Shown one piece after another: positions 36,775-45,943 of a stretch of DNA of 64,000 nt. The notes under the pieces are model-generated. The model had not been told where the DNA came from. It saw only the letters and a program-made list of their open reading frames with translations, and searched no databases. Position numbers and translations under genes: made by a program. Origin of the DNA: Hyphomicrobium_A sp963722495 (GTDB lineage: Bacteria; Pseudomonadota; Alphaproteobacteria; Rhizobiales; Hyphomicrobiaceae). Numbering within the stretch: the first letter of the stretch is position 1; each line of letters starts with the position of its first letter. Where the stretch lies: the NCBI GenBank assembly GCA_963722495.1, contig CAVRND010000028.1, positions 289,597 to 353,596 of the forward strand, given 5' to 3'.

Positions 36775-37182
36775 CTAGGAGGCGCGCTGATGAGCGGCGT
36801 TGGCGATCGCCCGTTGCGGTCCGAAGCCATGCATGCCGAGGTACCACTGCATGGCGACGATCGTTCCCTTGACGGGCGGCAGGAGCGCCAAGCTGAGCGC
36901 GACCGTGAGCGGGAACCACAGCGCGATGTGCACCCAGAGGTCGGGCGCGTAGTTCGTCTCGACCCACAGTACCAGCCCGATGACGATATGCCCGACGATC
37001 GACATGACGATGTAGGCGGGCATGTCGTCGGCGCGTTGGTGGGAGAGATCCTCACCGCAGGCGTCGCAGTTGTCCTTCACCTTTAGGAACTTGCGGAACA
37101 ACGGGCCCTCCCCGCACTTCGGGCACCGGCAGGACGCTCCGCGGAGAAGCGCCGTCGACATGGTCGGTTGGAAATCGCTCAT
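36775..37182 (-). CDS. DUF983 family membrane protein
   Basis: 135 residues from the ATG at 37182 (MSDFQPTMST). The N-terminal zinc-ribbon-like CRCPKCGEGPLFRKFL and CDACGEDL are followed by two membrane helices (YIVMSIVGHIVIGLVLWVE and HIALWFPLTVALSLALLPPV), the standard DUF983 layout. The function is unknown; family members are often near respiratory or haem genes. It is 12 nt upstream of the EamA exporter, so probably in one transcript with it. Confidence 0.85.
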   Translation of the reverse strand: MSDFQPTMSTALLRGASCRCPKCGEGPLFRKFLKVKDNCDACGEDLSHQRADDMPAYIVMSIVGHIVIGLVLWVETNYAPDLWVHIALWFPLTVALSLALLPPVKGTIVAMQWYLGMHGFGPQRAIANAAHQRAS

Positions 37183-37231
37183 CCAAATCACCGTTGGAAA
37201 TGTGTGATCGTCGCAGGAAACCTATGGGCTA

Positions 37232-37274
37232 TTGTATGGATCGACAAGGCGCTATATGACACGCTTGTATGGAT
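37232..37274. promoter_or_regulatory. Direct repeat, candidate MocR operator
   Basis: TTGTATGGAT occurs twice (37232-37241 and 37265-37274), 33 nt apart, in the short divergent promoter region. The second copy overlaps the first possible start codon of the MocR gene. Direct repeats at such spacing are typical operators of MocR/GntR-type regulators. Confidence 0.5.
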
Positions 37275-38645
37275 TGGATGCCTACAATTGCCGATCGCGG
37301 CGGACCGCTGTACCTGCGCATCGTCAGCGCCCTGTCCGACGACATCGCTGCCGGGCGTCTGCATCAGGGGCAGTTGTTGCCGACGCACCGGACGCTGGCG
37401 GCAGCGCTAGGCGTCGACCTAACGACGGTGACACGCGCCTACACTGAAGCGCGGCGCTTGGGGCTGACCGAGGCCAGAGTGGGCCGCGGGACGTTCGTGA
37501 AGGCCGGACCTTCACAGCAGGCCCGCCAGGCCATGTCGCCCGGCATCGACCTATCGATGAACCTGCCGCCGCAACCGGCGGAGGCGGACCTCACCGGTAG
37601 ATTGGCGAAAGCGTTCGGCGAGGTACGCGCTGAATCAAGCCTCGAATCCTATCTCAACTATCAGCAGCCCGGCGGCACGCGCAGCGAGCGCAACACGGCC
37701 GCCGAGTGGCTGCAGTTTCTCGTCCCCGGCGTCACAGGCGATCGCCTCATCATCGCGCCCGGCACGCAGTCGGCGTTGTTTTGCCTGATGCTCAATCTCA
37801 CCGTTCCCGGCGACAGCATCCTGACCGAGGCGCTCACCTATCCGGGACTGAAAGCCACGGCGGCAGCACTGGGCGTCAAACTTATCGGCGTCGAAATGGA
37901 TGGCGAGGGCATCGTGCCGGCGGCCTTGGAGCGTGCATGCCACCGCCACGCCGACGTGAAGGTCGTCTACCTCATGCCGACGATGCACAATCCAACGACG
38001 ACAACCATGCCGACGCCGCGGCGCGCACAGATTGCGCAGATCATCCGCGCTCGCAGTCTCACACTGATCGAGGACGACCCCTACGCGTTTCTCACTTCCG
38101 GCATTGAACCGCTGGCGACGCTCGTCCCCGAGCGCGCCTTCCTGACAGCGAGCCTGTCGAAGGCAATCACACCTGGCTTGCGCACCTCGCTCATTGTTGT
38201 TCCCGACCAGGGCGACGCCGTGCGGCTCAACAATAGCCTGCGCGCTACGGTGCAAATGTCGGTTCCGCTCGCCGGCGCCATCATGACACGATGGATGCGC
38301 GACGGCACCGCCGGCGCCATCATCAAGGCCGTCAGCGCCGAGGCCGCCGCCCGGCAGAAGCTCGCGCGCGATGCCCTCGTGGGGCACACCTATGCCGCCG
38401 ATCCCCATGGCCATCACGTGTGGCTATCGCTGCCCGACGCATGGTCGAGCGTGCGCTTTGCCGCGCAGCTGCAAAAGCGCGGCCTCGGCGTTGTCACGGG
38501 CGATGCATTCGCCACCACGCACGCGCCGCCGAACTGCATACGCATTGCACTCGGCGCCGCGCGCAACCGACCAATGCTGCTCAAAGCGCTGGACATCCTG
38601 CGCGAGACGCTCGGCTCCAAGAGTTCCGACGATCAGGTCGTCTGA
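37269..38645 (+). CDS. MocR-type PLP-dependent transcriptional regulator
   Basis: 458 residues from the ATG at 37269; an in-frame ATG at 37278 (MPTIADRGGPLY) is equally likely. The N-terminal GntR winged helix is about residues 10-80 (LYLRIVSALSDDIAAGRLHQ, LPTHRTLAAALGVDLTTVTR). It is fused to a fold-type-I aminotransferase-like domain (SYLNYQQPGGTRSERNTAA, VYLMPTMHNPTTTTMPTPRR, with the PLP lysine in LTASLSKAITPGLR). It probably senses an amino-acid-related metabolite through PLP and controls the divergent DUF983-exporter operon. Confidence 0.9.
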   Translation: MDWMPTIADRGGPLYLRIVSALSDDIAAGRLHQGQLLPTHRTLAAALGVDLTTVTRAYTEARRLGLTEARVGRGTFVKAGPSQQARQAMSPGIDLSMNLPPQPAEADLTGRLAKAFGEVRAESSLESYLNYQQPGGTRSERNTAAEWLQFLVPGVTGDRLIIAPGTQSALFCLMLNLTVPGDSILTEALTYPGLKATAAALGVKLIGVEMDGEGIVPAALERACHRHADVKVVYLMPTMHNPTTTTMPTPRRAQIAQIIRARSLTLIEDDPYAFLTSGIEPLATLVPERAFLTASLSKAITPGLRTSLIVVPDQGDAVRLNNSLRATVQMSVPLAGAIMTRWMRDGTAGAIIKAVSAEAAARQKLARDALVGHTYAADPHGHHVWLSLPDAWSSVRFAAQLQKRGLGVVTGDAFATTHAPPNCIRIALGAARNRPMLLKALDILRETLGSKSSDDQVV

Positions 38646-38797
38646 ACCGCGTGAGCCATTGCAGGATTCTGCATAAGCTAAGTGGAATATCGTTATTCAA
38701 ACGAGTGCTTTGAATCACTACGCTCCGTGGAGGCCATTCACGGGGACAGCATGGGCAATGAACTTCGGCCGGCGCGCGGGCCGGATGCGAGCCGCGC

Positions 38798-39712
38798 ATG
38801 AATTTCCAGCAACTACGCATCATCCGCGAAACGGCCCGCTGCAACTTCAATCTGACCGAGGTTGCCAACGCGCTGCTGACCTCGCAGTCCGGCGTCAGCA
38901 AGCACGTCAAGGATTTCGAAGACGAGCTTGGGGTGGAATTGTTCGTGCGCCGCGGCAAGCGGCTGCTTGGCCTCACGGAAGCCGGCAAGGAAGCGATCGA
39001 GATCGTCGAGCGCATGCTGATCGATGCGCAGAACCTGGCCCAGATCGGTGGGCGTCTCTCATCGGCCGACGAAGGTACGCTGAGGATCGTCACCACGCAC
39101 ACCCAGGCGCGCTACACGCTGCCGCCCATCATTGCCCGCTTCAAAAAGACGTTCCCGCACGTGCGCCTGGCGCTTAATCAGGCGAGCCCACGCGACATCG
39201 CGTCGATCCTGCTCGAGGGTGACACCGACATCGGCCTTGCCACCGATACCATGGAGAATACCGCAGGGCTCGTGACCTTCCCCTATTATACATGGGAGCA
39301 CGCGGTCATCGTTCCCGCCGGACATCCGCTCGTCGATGCCAAGACGCTGACCCTGGAAGACGTCAGCCGAGTATCCCATCATAACCTACGATGAGGGCCT
39401 CACTGGCCGTACGCGCATCGACGATGCCTTCGCGCACGCTGGCATCGTGCCCGATATCGCCATTTCCGCGCTCGATGCGGACGTCATCAAATCCTACGTC
39501 GAGCTCGGCATGGGCGTCGGCATTATCGCGGCGATGGCCTTCGAAGCCGACCGTGACACGAAGCTGCGCAAGCTGGAGTCGCGCACCTATTCAAAGCCAA
39601 TACCTCCAGCCTCGGCATACGTCGCGGCCGCTATCTGCGTGGATACGTCTATCGCTTCATCGAGCTGTGCTCGCCGACACTCACGGAAGCGGTCGTGCGC
39701 AAGGCACTGTAA
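38798..39712 (+). CDS. CysB-like LysR regulator (two frameshifts)
   Basis: About 304 residues after correction. N-terminal LysR helix-turn-helix (MNFQQLRIIRETARCNFNLT, ANALLTSQSGVSKHVKDFED) in the CysB form, with the QSGVSKHVKDFEDELGVELF pattern. The effector domain has IVTTHTQARYTLPPIIARFK, LVTFPYYTWEHAVIVPAGHP and YVELGMGVGIIAAMAFEADR. An extra G near 39371 and a missing C near 39588 break the frame; undoing both restores RYPIITYDEGLTGRTRID and the family C-terminus ending in AVVRKAL at 39712. It would control sulphate assimilation and cysteine synthesis. Whether it is CysB or Cbl is not decidable. Confidence 0.85.
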
Positions 39713-39852
39713 TCGGCGCGAGCAAATCGATTTGTGAGCCTGAGGCAAAGAGCGCCTTCGCCGCTCGACTACGTTATTGCGATCCCGCACCTGTCCCGAC
39801 ATCTCCCGTATCCGCGCGGCGCGACGTCGCGCGAGTTGCAAGGAGAGTGCAA

Positions 39853-40212
39853 ATGTCGAGCAAGCGTCTTTTGACAGGCTGCGTCGCGGCCGTGGCTCTG
39901 GGGCTTTCTGCCGCCGGCGCCCTGGCGGCACATGGTGGCGGTGGGGGCGGGGGTGGTGGCCACGGTGGCGGCGGCGGATTTGGCGGCGGTGGCGGATTTC
40001 ACGGAGGCGGCGGCTTCCATGGTGGCGGCGGCGCGTTTCGCGGTGGTGGATATCGCGGCGGAGCTGGCCATTTTTACCGCAGCGGATACGCCGGTCGCGG
40101 CAACTTCCATCACCGCCGCGGGCTAGGCTTCTACGACAGCTATGACGGTTATGGCGACGACGGCTGCTATTGGAGCCCCCGCTATCGCCGCGAGGTCTGC
40201 TCCTACTATTGA
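39853..40212 (+). CDS. Exported Gly/His-rich protein
   Basis: 119 residues from the ATG at 39853 with AAGGAGAG upstream. Signal peptide (LLTGCVAAVALGLSAAGALA), then about 60 residues of GGGGGFHGGGGFHGGGG type, then an aromatic/Arg-rich end (HFYRSGYAGRGNFHHRR) finishing YWSPRYRREVCSYY. Glycine- and histidine-rich exported proteins with an aromatic end are common in Hyphomicrobiales; role unknown, metal binding or surface structure possible. A strong terminator follows. Confidence 0.75.
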   Translation: MSSKRLLTGCVAAVALGLSAAGALAAHGGGGGGGGGHGGGGGFGGGGGFHGGGGFHGGGGAFRGGGYRGGAGHFYRSGYAGRGNFHHRRGLGFYDSYDGYGDDGCYWSPRYRREVCSYY

Positions 40213-40233
40213 TCGCAGCATCTGCTGCAGAAT

Positions 40234-40267
40234 ATGCGGAGGCTCCAGCGGCCTCCGCATTTTTTTG
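40234..40267 (+). terminator. Intrinsic terminator
   Basis: 10-bp stem ATGCGGAGGC/GCCTCCGCAT with a 7-nt loop followed by six T, 21 nt after the Gly/His-rich gene. Confidence 0.92.
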
Positions 40268-40282
40268 CGCCCGCGCGCCGAG

Positions 40283-41546
40283 CTAGTTTGCGGCTTCCTT
40301 CATCGTGGGAGCTTGCGCTTCGACGCGGGCACCGTCGGCAAGGTTAACGGCTGGCGTGCGGATGACCATGTCGCCGTCTTCCACGCCCTCGTTCACCTGC
40401 ACCGTCGTGCCGAGGTCGTGCACGATATTGATCTTGCGGAATTGGACGACGCCGTCCTTGAGCACGGCAACATGCAGTCCATCGTTGTCGAACACGACCG
40501 CATCCGCCGGCAGTAACGAACAGCTTCTGCTTCCGCGGGATCTTGAGCTCCACCGTGCAGTAGGACCCCGGCCGCAACAGCCCATCGGGATTGGGTACGT
40601 CGACTTCGGTGAGCAGCGTGCGCGTGGTTCGGTCTGCAACGCGTCGGCCTGACGCGTCACTTTCGCAGGAAATTCGCGGCCGGGCAGCTCCGGGATGCGA
40701 ACCACCGCCGCGACGCCCGGAGCGACGCCGACCGCCGCCGACTGGGGCACGTAGAGTGAACACGCGAATGACGTTCGTCTGCATGACGGTGAACATGAAC
40801 GTGCCGCTGGTGGCATCGGCCTGCACCAGAGATCCGACGTCTATGTTTCGCTGCGTGACGACGCCGTTGAACGGCGCGACGACGGTCTGATAGGCCTTCT
40901 GCTGCTCGAGCACGCGGAGCTGAGCCTCCTGCGCCGCGATAGCTTGCTGCGCCGATGCCGACCGCCGCGTCGAGCGCCTTCAAGTTCTGCTCGTCGATCG
41001 AACCTTGCTGCCGCGTCGTCCAACCCTCCGCGACCAGCGGACGGTCGCGGTTCCAGGTTATCGTGGCGAGATCCATGTTGGCCTTTTGCTGGCGCAGGCC
41101 AGCCTCGGTCGAGGTCGAGCGTGGCCTTTGCCTGCTCGATCTGATGGTCGAGCTCGGGCGCGGTGATCCGAGCCATCAACTCGTCGGTCTTCACCTTGTC
41201 GCCGATGTCGACGGTGCGTTTGTCGATGTAGCCGCTGGCGCGGGCAAAGATGTCGGCGGTCGTCAGCGCCTGCGTCGTCCCCGGCAGCGTGACACTGATC
41301 GTCGGACCGGCATCCTTCACCTTCGTGACTTGCACTGTCGGAACGAAATCGCGGTTCCGCTCTGCCGTCTGCAAGGCGCTCTGCCGCTGTTGATAGGCCC
41401 CCCGCGCGCCGATGAAGAGCACCGCCGGCCAGCAGCACCAGCACGCCAAGTCCGAGCAAGGCGGCGCCCCAGCCCACCTTCCGGCGGGCCGCCTCGGGAG
41501 TAGCGGCGCTGGTTTCGGCTGCGGCTTGCTGTGTCCTATCCGACAT
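40283..41546 (-). CDS. RND efflux periplasmic adaptor (HlyD/MFP), frameshifted
   Basis: About 420 codons from the ATG at 41546 (MSDRTQQAAAETSAATPEAA). It has an N-terminal membrane helix (WGAALLGLGVLVLLAGG). The barrel-sandwich/lipoyl segments are VTKVKDAGPTISVTLPGTTQ and ASGYIDKRTVDIGDKVKTDE. A coiled hairpin is followed by QKAYQTVVAPFNGVVTQRNI and the C-terminal domain (AVVFDNDGLHVAVLKDGVVQ, VNEGVEDGDMVIRTPAV). The parts lie in different frames, with breaks near 41420, 41105, 40960, 40740, 40650 and 40515. It connects the RND pump to an outer-membrane channel, which is not encoded nearby. Its ATG overlaps the corrected RND stop (TGATG). Confidence 0.85.
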
Positions 41547-44500
41547 CACACTTCTCCGCCAAACACGCCGTGGGCTTTTGCCGTCTTCGCCCTTGCGCAG
41601 CATCGCAAACAGATAGGGAACGATGAGCAGCGTCGTCGGCGTGGCGAACAGCAATCCGCCGATCACCGCTCGCGCCAGCGCCGCGTTCTGTTCTTCGCCC
41701 GGCCCGCCGATGGCCATGGGGATCATGCCGACGATCATTGCCGCGGCGGTCATAAGCACCGGCCGGATACGCGTATGGCCGGCTTCTATCGCGGCGTCGC
41801 GCGCGATTCGCCGGCGAACTGCTGCTCGCGCGCAAACGTGACGAGCAGGATCGAGTTCGCCGACGCGACGCCGACGGCCATGATGGCCCCCATCAGCGAG
41901 GGGACGTTTAGCGTCGTGCCGGTAACGAACAGCATTGTCAGGATGCCGCAGAACGTCGCCGGCAACGCCAGGATGACGACGAACGGATCGCCGAAGTTCT
42001 GGTAGTTCACCACCATCAGCAGATAGACGATCACGGCGGCGAACAGGATTCCGAGGCCGAGATCGGTGAACGAGCTGTTCATGCTCTCGATCTGCCCGAC
42101 TACCTGGATGAAGTTACCCGGGCTTGAGCTGCTTCTGCAGGTCGGCGACGACGTTGTTGAGATCGTTCGCGACGCCGCCAAGGTCGCGATCCTGCACGCT
42201 CGCATAGACGTCGTAGACCGGCTGGATGTTCGATCTGGTTGGTGTTGGTCGGCAGACTGTCGCGCTTCAGCGTCGCCACGTTGCTGAGCAGCCCCGGCAC
42301 CGGATCGCCCGTGGTCGAGATGCCGGTCGAGACCGGCGTGTTGCTGAGATCGTTGAGCGAGCCGATCTCGTGCTCGGGCGTCTGCACGGCGATGTAGTAC
42401 GGGCCGGCCGGAAGCGGGGTCGGTCCAGAAGTTTGGCGACACCTGCTCCGAGGAGCTGAGGCTGACGTTGATGTTGCCGACGATCGAATTGGCGTTGAGC
42501 CCGAGCTGCGCTGCCCGCGATGCGATCGATGTCTGGCGAGGAACGCGGGCGCGTTCGTCTCCTGCTGCAGATGCGCATCGGCGATGCCGGGGATGGCGGC
42601 GATGCGCCGCGCAGCTCCTTGGCGACGCGCAGGTTGTTGGCGTTGTCGTAGCCGATGGTGCGCACGTCGATCTGCGCGGGCAGGCCGAAGTTGAGGATCT
42701 GCGTCACGATGTCGGCGGCCTGGAAATAGAACGTCACGTCGGGGAACGCGGCCGGCAGCACCTCGCGCAGCTTGCGCACGTAGTCGGCGGTCGGCGCATG
42801 CCCCTCCTTCAGCGCCACCATGATGACCCCGTCGTTGACGCCGATGGTCGAGCCGTCGGTGAAGGCGAGGTTGTAGGCGCGCGCCGGCAGGCCGATGTTG
42901 TCGACGATGAGCTCGCGGTCATGGTCGGGAATGACTTCGCGGATCTTGTCCTCGACCGCCTGGAAGATGCGTTCGGTCGTCTCGATGCGCGTGCCGGCCG
43001 GCGCGCGCACATGCAGCTGGATGCGCCCGCCGTCGATGTTCGGGATAGAAGTCGCGCCCGACGAGGAAGAACATGGCGGCGCCCGAGGCCCAGCACCAGC
43101 ACCGCGGCGAACGGCACGATAAGCCGGTGATCGGCGAGCAGGAGCGAGCAGCGCCGCGTAGCTGGTGCGCATGCGCTCGAAGCCGCGCTCGAACGCGGCA
43201 TGGAAGCGACCGAAGAACCCGCGCGGCGCGCCTTCCTCTGCCCCGTGCTCGCCTTTCAGGAGAAGCCCGATGGTGATCGGCGTGAGCGTGCGCGACAGGC
43301 CATAGGAGGCCAGCATGGCGAACACGACCGCCAGGGCCAGCGGCGTGAATAGGTAGCGCGCCGGCCCCTCGAGGAACACCACCGAGGTGAACACGCAGGC
43401 GATGGCGAGCGTCGAGACGAGCGTCGGCACGGCGATCTCGGCCGAGCCGTGCAGCGTCGCCTCGGGCAGCGGCATGCCGCCCTCCGTGCGCAGGCGGTGC
43501 GTGTTCTCGATGGTCACCGTCGAAGTCGTCGACGAGGATGCCGATGGCCAGCGCGAGGCCGCCGAGCGTCATGGTGTTCAACGTTTCGCCGAGGAAGAAC
43601 AGGCCGACGATCGACGACAGGATCGCCAGCGGGATGGAGATCATGACCACGAGCGTCGATCGCCAGGAGCCGAGGAACAACAGGATCATCAGTGCGGTGA
43701 GCGCGGCCGCGATGGCGCCCTCGCGCAAGACACCGGCGATGGAGTGTTTGACGAACACCGATTGATCGAACAGCTCGTTGATGTCGAGGCCGGGCGGGGC
43801 GGCCGTGCGGGCGATTTGCCAGCGCCTTCCGTACGCCGTCGACGACTTCGAGCGTTGAAGCGTTGCCGTTCTTGATGACGCTCAGCAGCACCGCGCGGTG
43901 GCCATTCTCGCGCACGATGTTCTGCTGCACGGCCGAGCCATCGCGCACATGGCCGATGTCCTTCAGGAAGACGGTCGCACCGTTCACGACCTTGATGGGG
44001 ATGTCGTTGAGTTCCTCGATGGTGAGCGGCGTGGCGTTGGAGTGCACCGTGTATTGCATATTGCCGATCTTCGCCTGCCCGACGGCAGGGTGAGGTTCTG
44101 GGTATTCACGGCATTGACGATGTCATTCGGCGTGAGCCCCTGCGCCACCAGCTTATCGGGGTCGATGTCGACCATGATCTGCCGGTACTTGCCGCCCGCC
44201 GGCGTCGGGAAGGTGACGCCGTGCACCGGAGCAAGTTGCTGGCGCAGGTTATAGATGCCGAAGTCGTAGAGCTGCTGCTCGTTGAGGGTGTCGGACGTGA
44301 GGCTGAGTTGCAGGACCGGCACGCTCGAGGCGTTGAACTGCACGATGATCGGCGGCTGTATGCCCGGCGGCAGCAGCGCGCGAATAGCGTTGGTCGCCGA
44401 AACGATCTGCGCGATGGCGAGGTCGAGGTTGACGTCCGGCTGGAAGTAGATCTTTTGCACCGACAGACCCAGCAGCGTCTGCGATTCCATGTTCTTGATG

Positions 44501-44731
44501 CCGTAGACGTTCGAGCTGATGGAATATTGGCTGTAGGTCGATGACGCGCGCTTCCATCTCCGGCGTCGAGAGGCCGGTGTACTGCCAGATCACCGTCACC
44601 ACCGGGATGTTGATCTCGGGGAAGATGTCGGTCGGCATGGTGCGGATCGCGATGCCGCCGATGAAAACGATGAAGGCCGCGAGCACATAGAACGTGTGCG
44701 GGAACCTCAGCGCGAAGCGGACCAATCCCAT
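41546..44731 (-). CDS. RND efflux permease (HAE1/MdtB-like), frameshifted
   Basis: About 1,061 codons, the normal length of an RND proton-driven exporter. The N-terminus is MGLVRFALRFPHTFYVLAAF followed by MPTDIFPEINIPVVTVIWQY. Porter segments follow. Transmembrane blocks include LTALMILLFLGSWRSTLVVM, IPLAILSSIVGLFFLGETLN and IACVFTSVVFLEGPARYLFT. The end is MLMTAAAMIVGMIPMAIGGP and LIVPYLFAMLRKGEDGK. Roughly ten frame breaks are present. At the 3' end one extra A near 41578 hides the natural TGA, which otherwise overlaps the adaptor ATG. Substrate unpredictable. The permease precedes the adaptor, the reverse of the commonest order. Confidence 0.88.
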
Positions 44732-44847
44732 CTTTCGGCTCCCGGGCCACCGACGAGGGCGCCGGAAGGCCATCACAAAAATGGGATCCGGAGCGAGCCC
44801 CGGATCCCTGGCACCAAGCTGTGTGGATCAGCGGTACCCGTGCGGTA

Positions 44848-44970
44848 TCAGCGGCAATCCCAAAGACCGTGAACAGTCTTGCTGTGACAATCGTCACCGT
44901 TGCCAGCTTGCGCGGTAACTGCGCCGGCAGCAAGCGCGAGAGCGACTACGGCGATGCTTAAAACTCTCAT
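44848..44970 (-). CDS. Short secreted peptide
   Basis: 40 residues from the ATG at 44970 with TAGGAGT 7 nt upstream. It has a clean signal peptide (MRVLSIAVVALALAAGAVTA-QA) and a mature part of about 18 residues, GNGDDCHSKTVHGLWDCR, containing two cysteines that could form a disulphide. It lies 117 nt upstream of the RND gene in the same direction. No family recognised. Confidence 0.55.
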   Translation of the reverse strand: MRVLSIAVVALALAAGAVTAQAGNGDDCHSKTVHGLWDCR

Positions 44971-45300
44971 CGAATGACTCCTACTGAAGGGTTGATCGGT
45001 GGATGCGAATTCGTCTCCTCCATCCCCGGAACCAAAGCGCCCGAGGTTCACTGCGGATATGGCTGGAAAAATTCACACGGATAACGTGCGATGAATTCAA
45101 CACGCAGTTCGCGGGAGCCGAACAGTGCCTACTCCACGAACGAATTGCATTCGCGGCAATGGCCGTTGAATTGCAGCGCGAATTCTTCGTCGAATTTTCG
45201 TGACTGCGCTTGGCTCACACAGAATTCTCGTGCCGAAGAGCGCGAACCTCAACATTCTATGCGCGTGCTCATGCAAGCGGCAGGATCGCAGCGGCTTGCG
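44971..45300. other. Intergenic stretch without a gene
   Basis: 330 nt of relatively AT-rich sequence for this genome. I see no coding frame with start signals, no clear promoter match and no terminator hairpin. Confidence 0.4.
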
Positions 45301-45738
45301 TCAAAGGCCCAGCATATAAACGGTGCCGATGAGCGTCGCCGCGAGGGCTAGCGCGCCGGGAATGAGCAGCACCTCCAGCCACGCCTGCCCTGGCGGCATC
45401 GGCCCGGTATAGGTGTCGATCGGCGATTGAAGAAAGGCTGCCATGCGCTTTGGCACCGACGGAAATCGGGTCGAGGCCGTGTGATACATGGCGAAAGGTA
45501 TCGCCAGAAATACGGTGGCAAGAACGGTCACCATCGTTAAATCGAGGCCCACTCCGCCACCGCCCACTCCGAACGCCAGCCAGGAAAAACCAAACATCCA
45601 AGCGAATGCGCCGGCAACCGAAACGTAGAGAGCGGTTGGAAACTCGGAACCCGGCAGCACCCCATAGCCGGAGCGCAATTCGGACAGAACTGGCTCTTCC
45701 TGGGATGTGAGAGCGACTGCGTTGGCTTGCATCGGCAT
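45301..45738 (-). CDS. Hypothetical membrane protein
   Basis: 145 residues from the ATG at 45738, chosen because GGAGGCGG precedes it. Three likely helices: ALYVSVAGAFAWMFGFSWLA (residues about 36-57), DLTMVTVLATVFLAIPFAMY (about 66-86) and LEVLLIPGALALAATLIGTV (about 121-142). Both N-terminus and loops are short. It resembles small uncharacterised inner-membrane proteins; no family assigned. Confidence 0.6.
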   Translation of the reverse strand: MPMQANAVALTSQEEPVLSELRSGYGVLPGSEFPTALYVSVAGAFAWMFGFSWLAFGVGGGGVGLDLTMVTVLATVFLAIPFAMYHTASTRFPSVPKRMAAFLQSPIDTYTGPMPPGQAWLEVLLIPGALALAATLIGTVYMLGL

Positions 45739-45943
45739 GACCGCCTCCAATTCTGGCTCACCATGACATCGTTGAGGCCGCCGGTCGGTTAAAGCCTCAT
45801 GCCCAGAAGAGGTCCATTCCGAGAAGTTGAACAATGCGCGGCGACCCGCCGCGGCCTGACGTACTTCCTTTTGGAGCTTAGCCACATGACGTTTTAAGCT
45901 TTCTCAAGCGGCAACCCTTAAGCGTACGCCGAGGTACCGCGCA

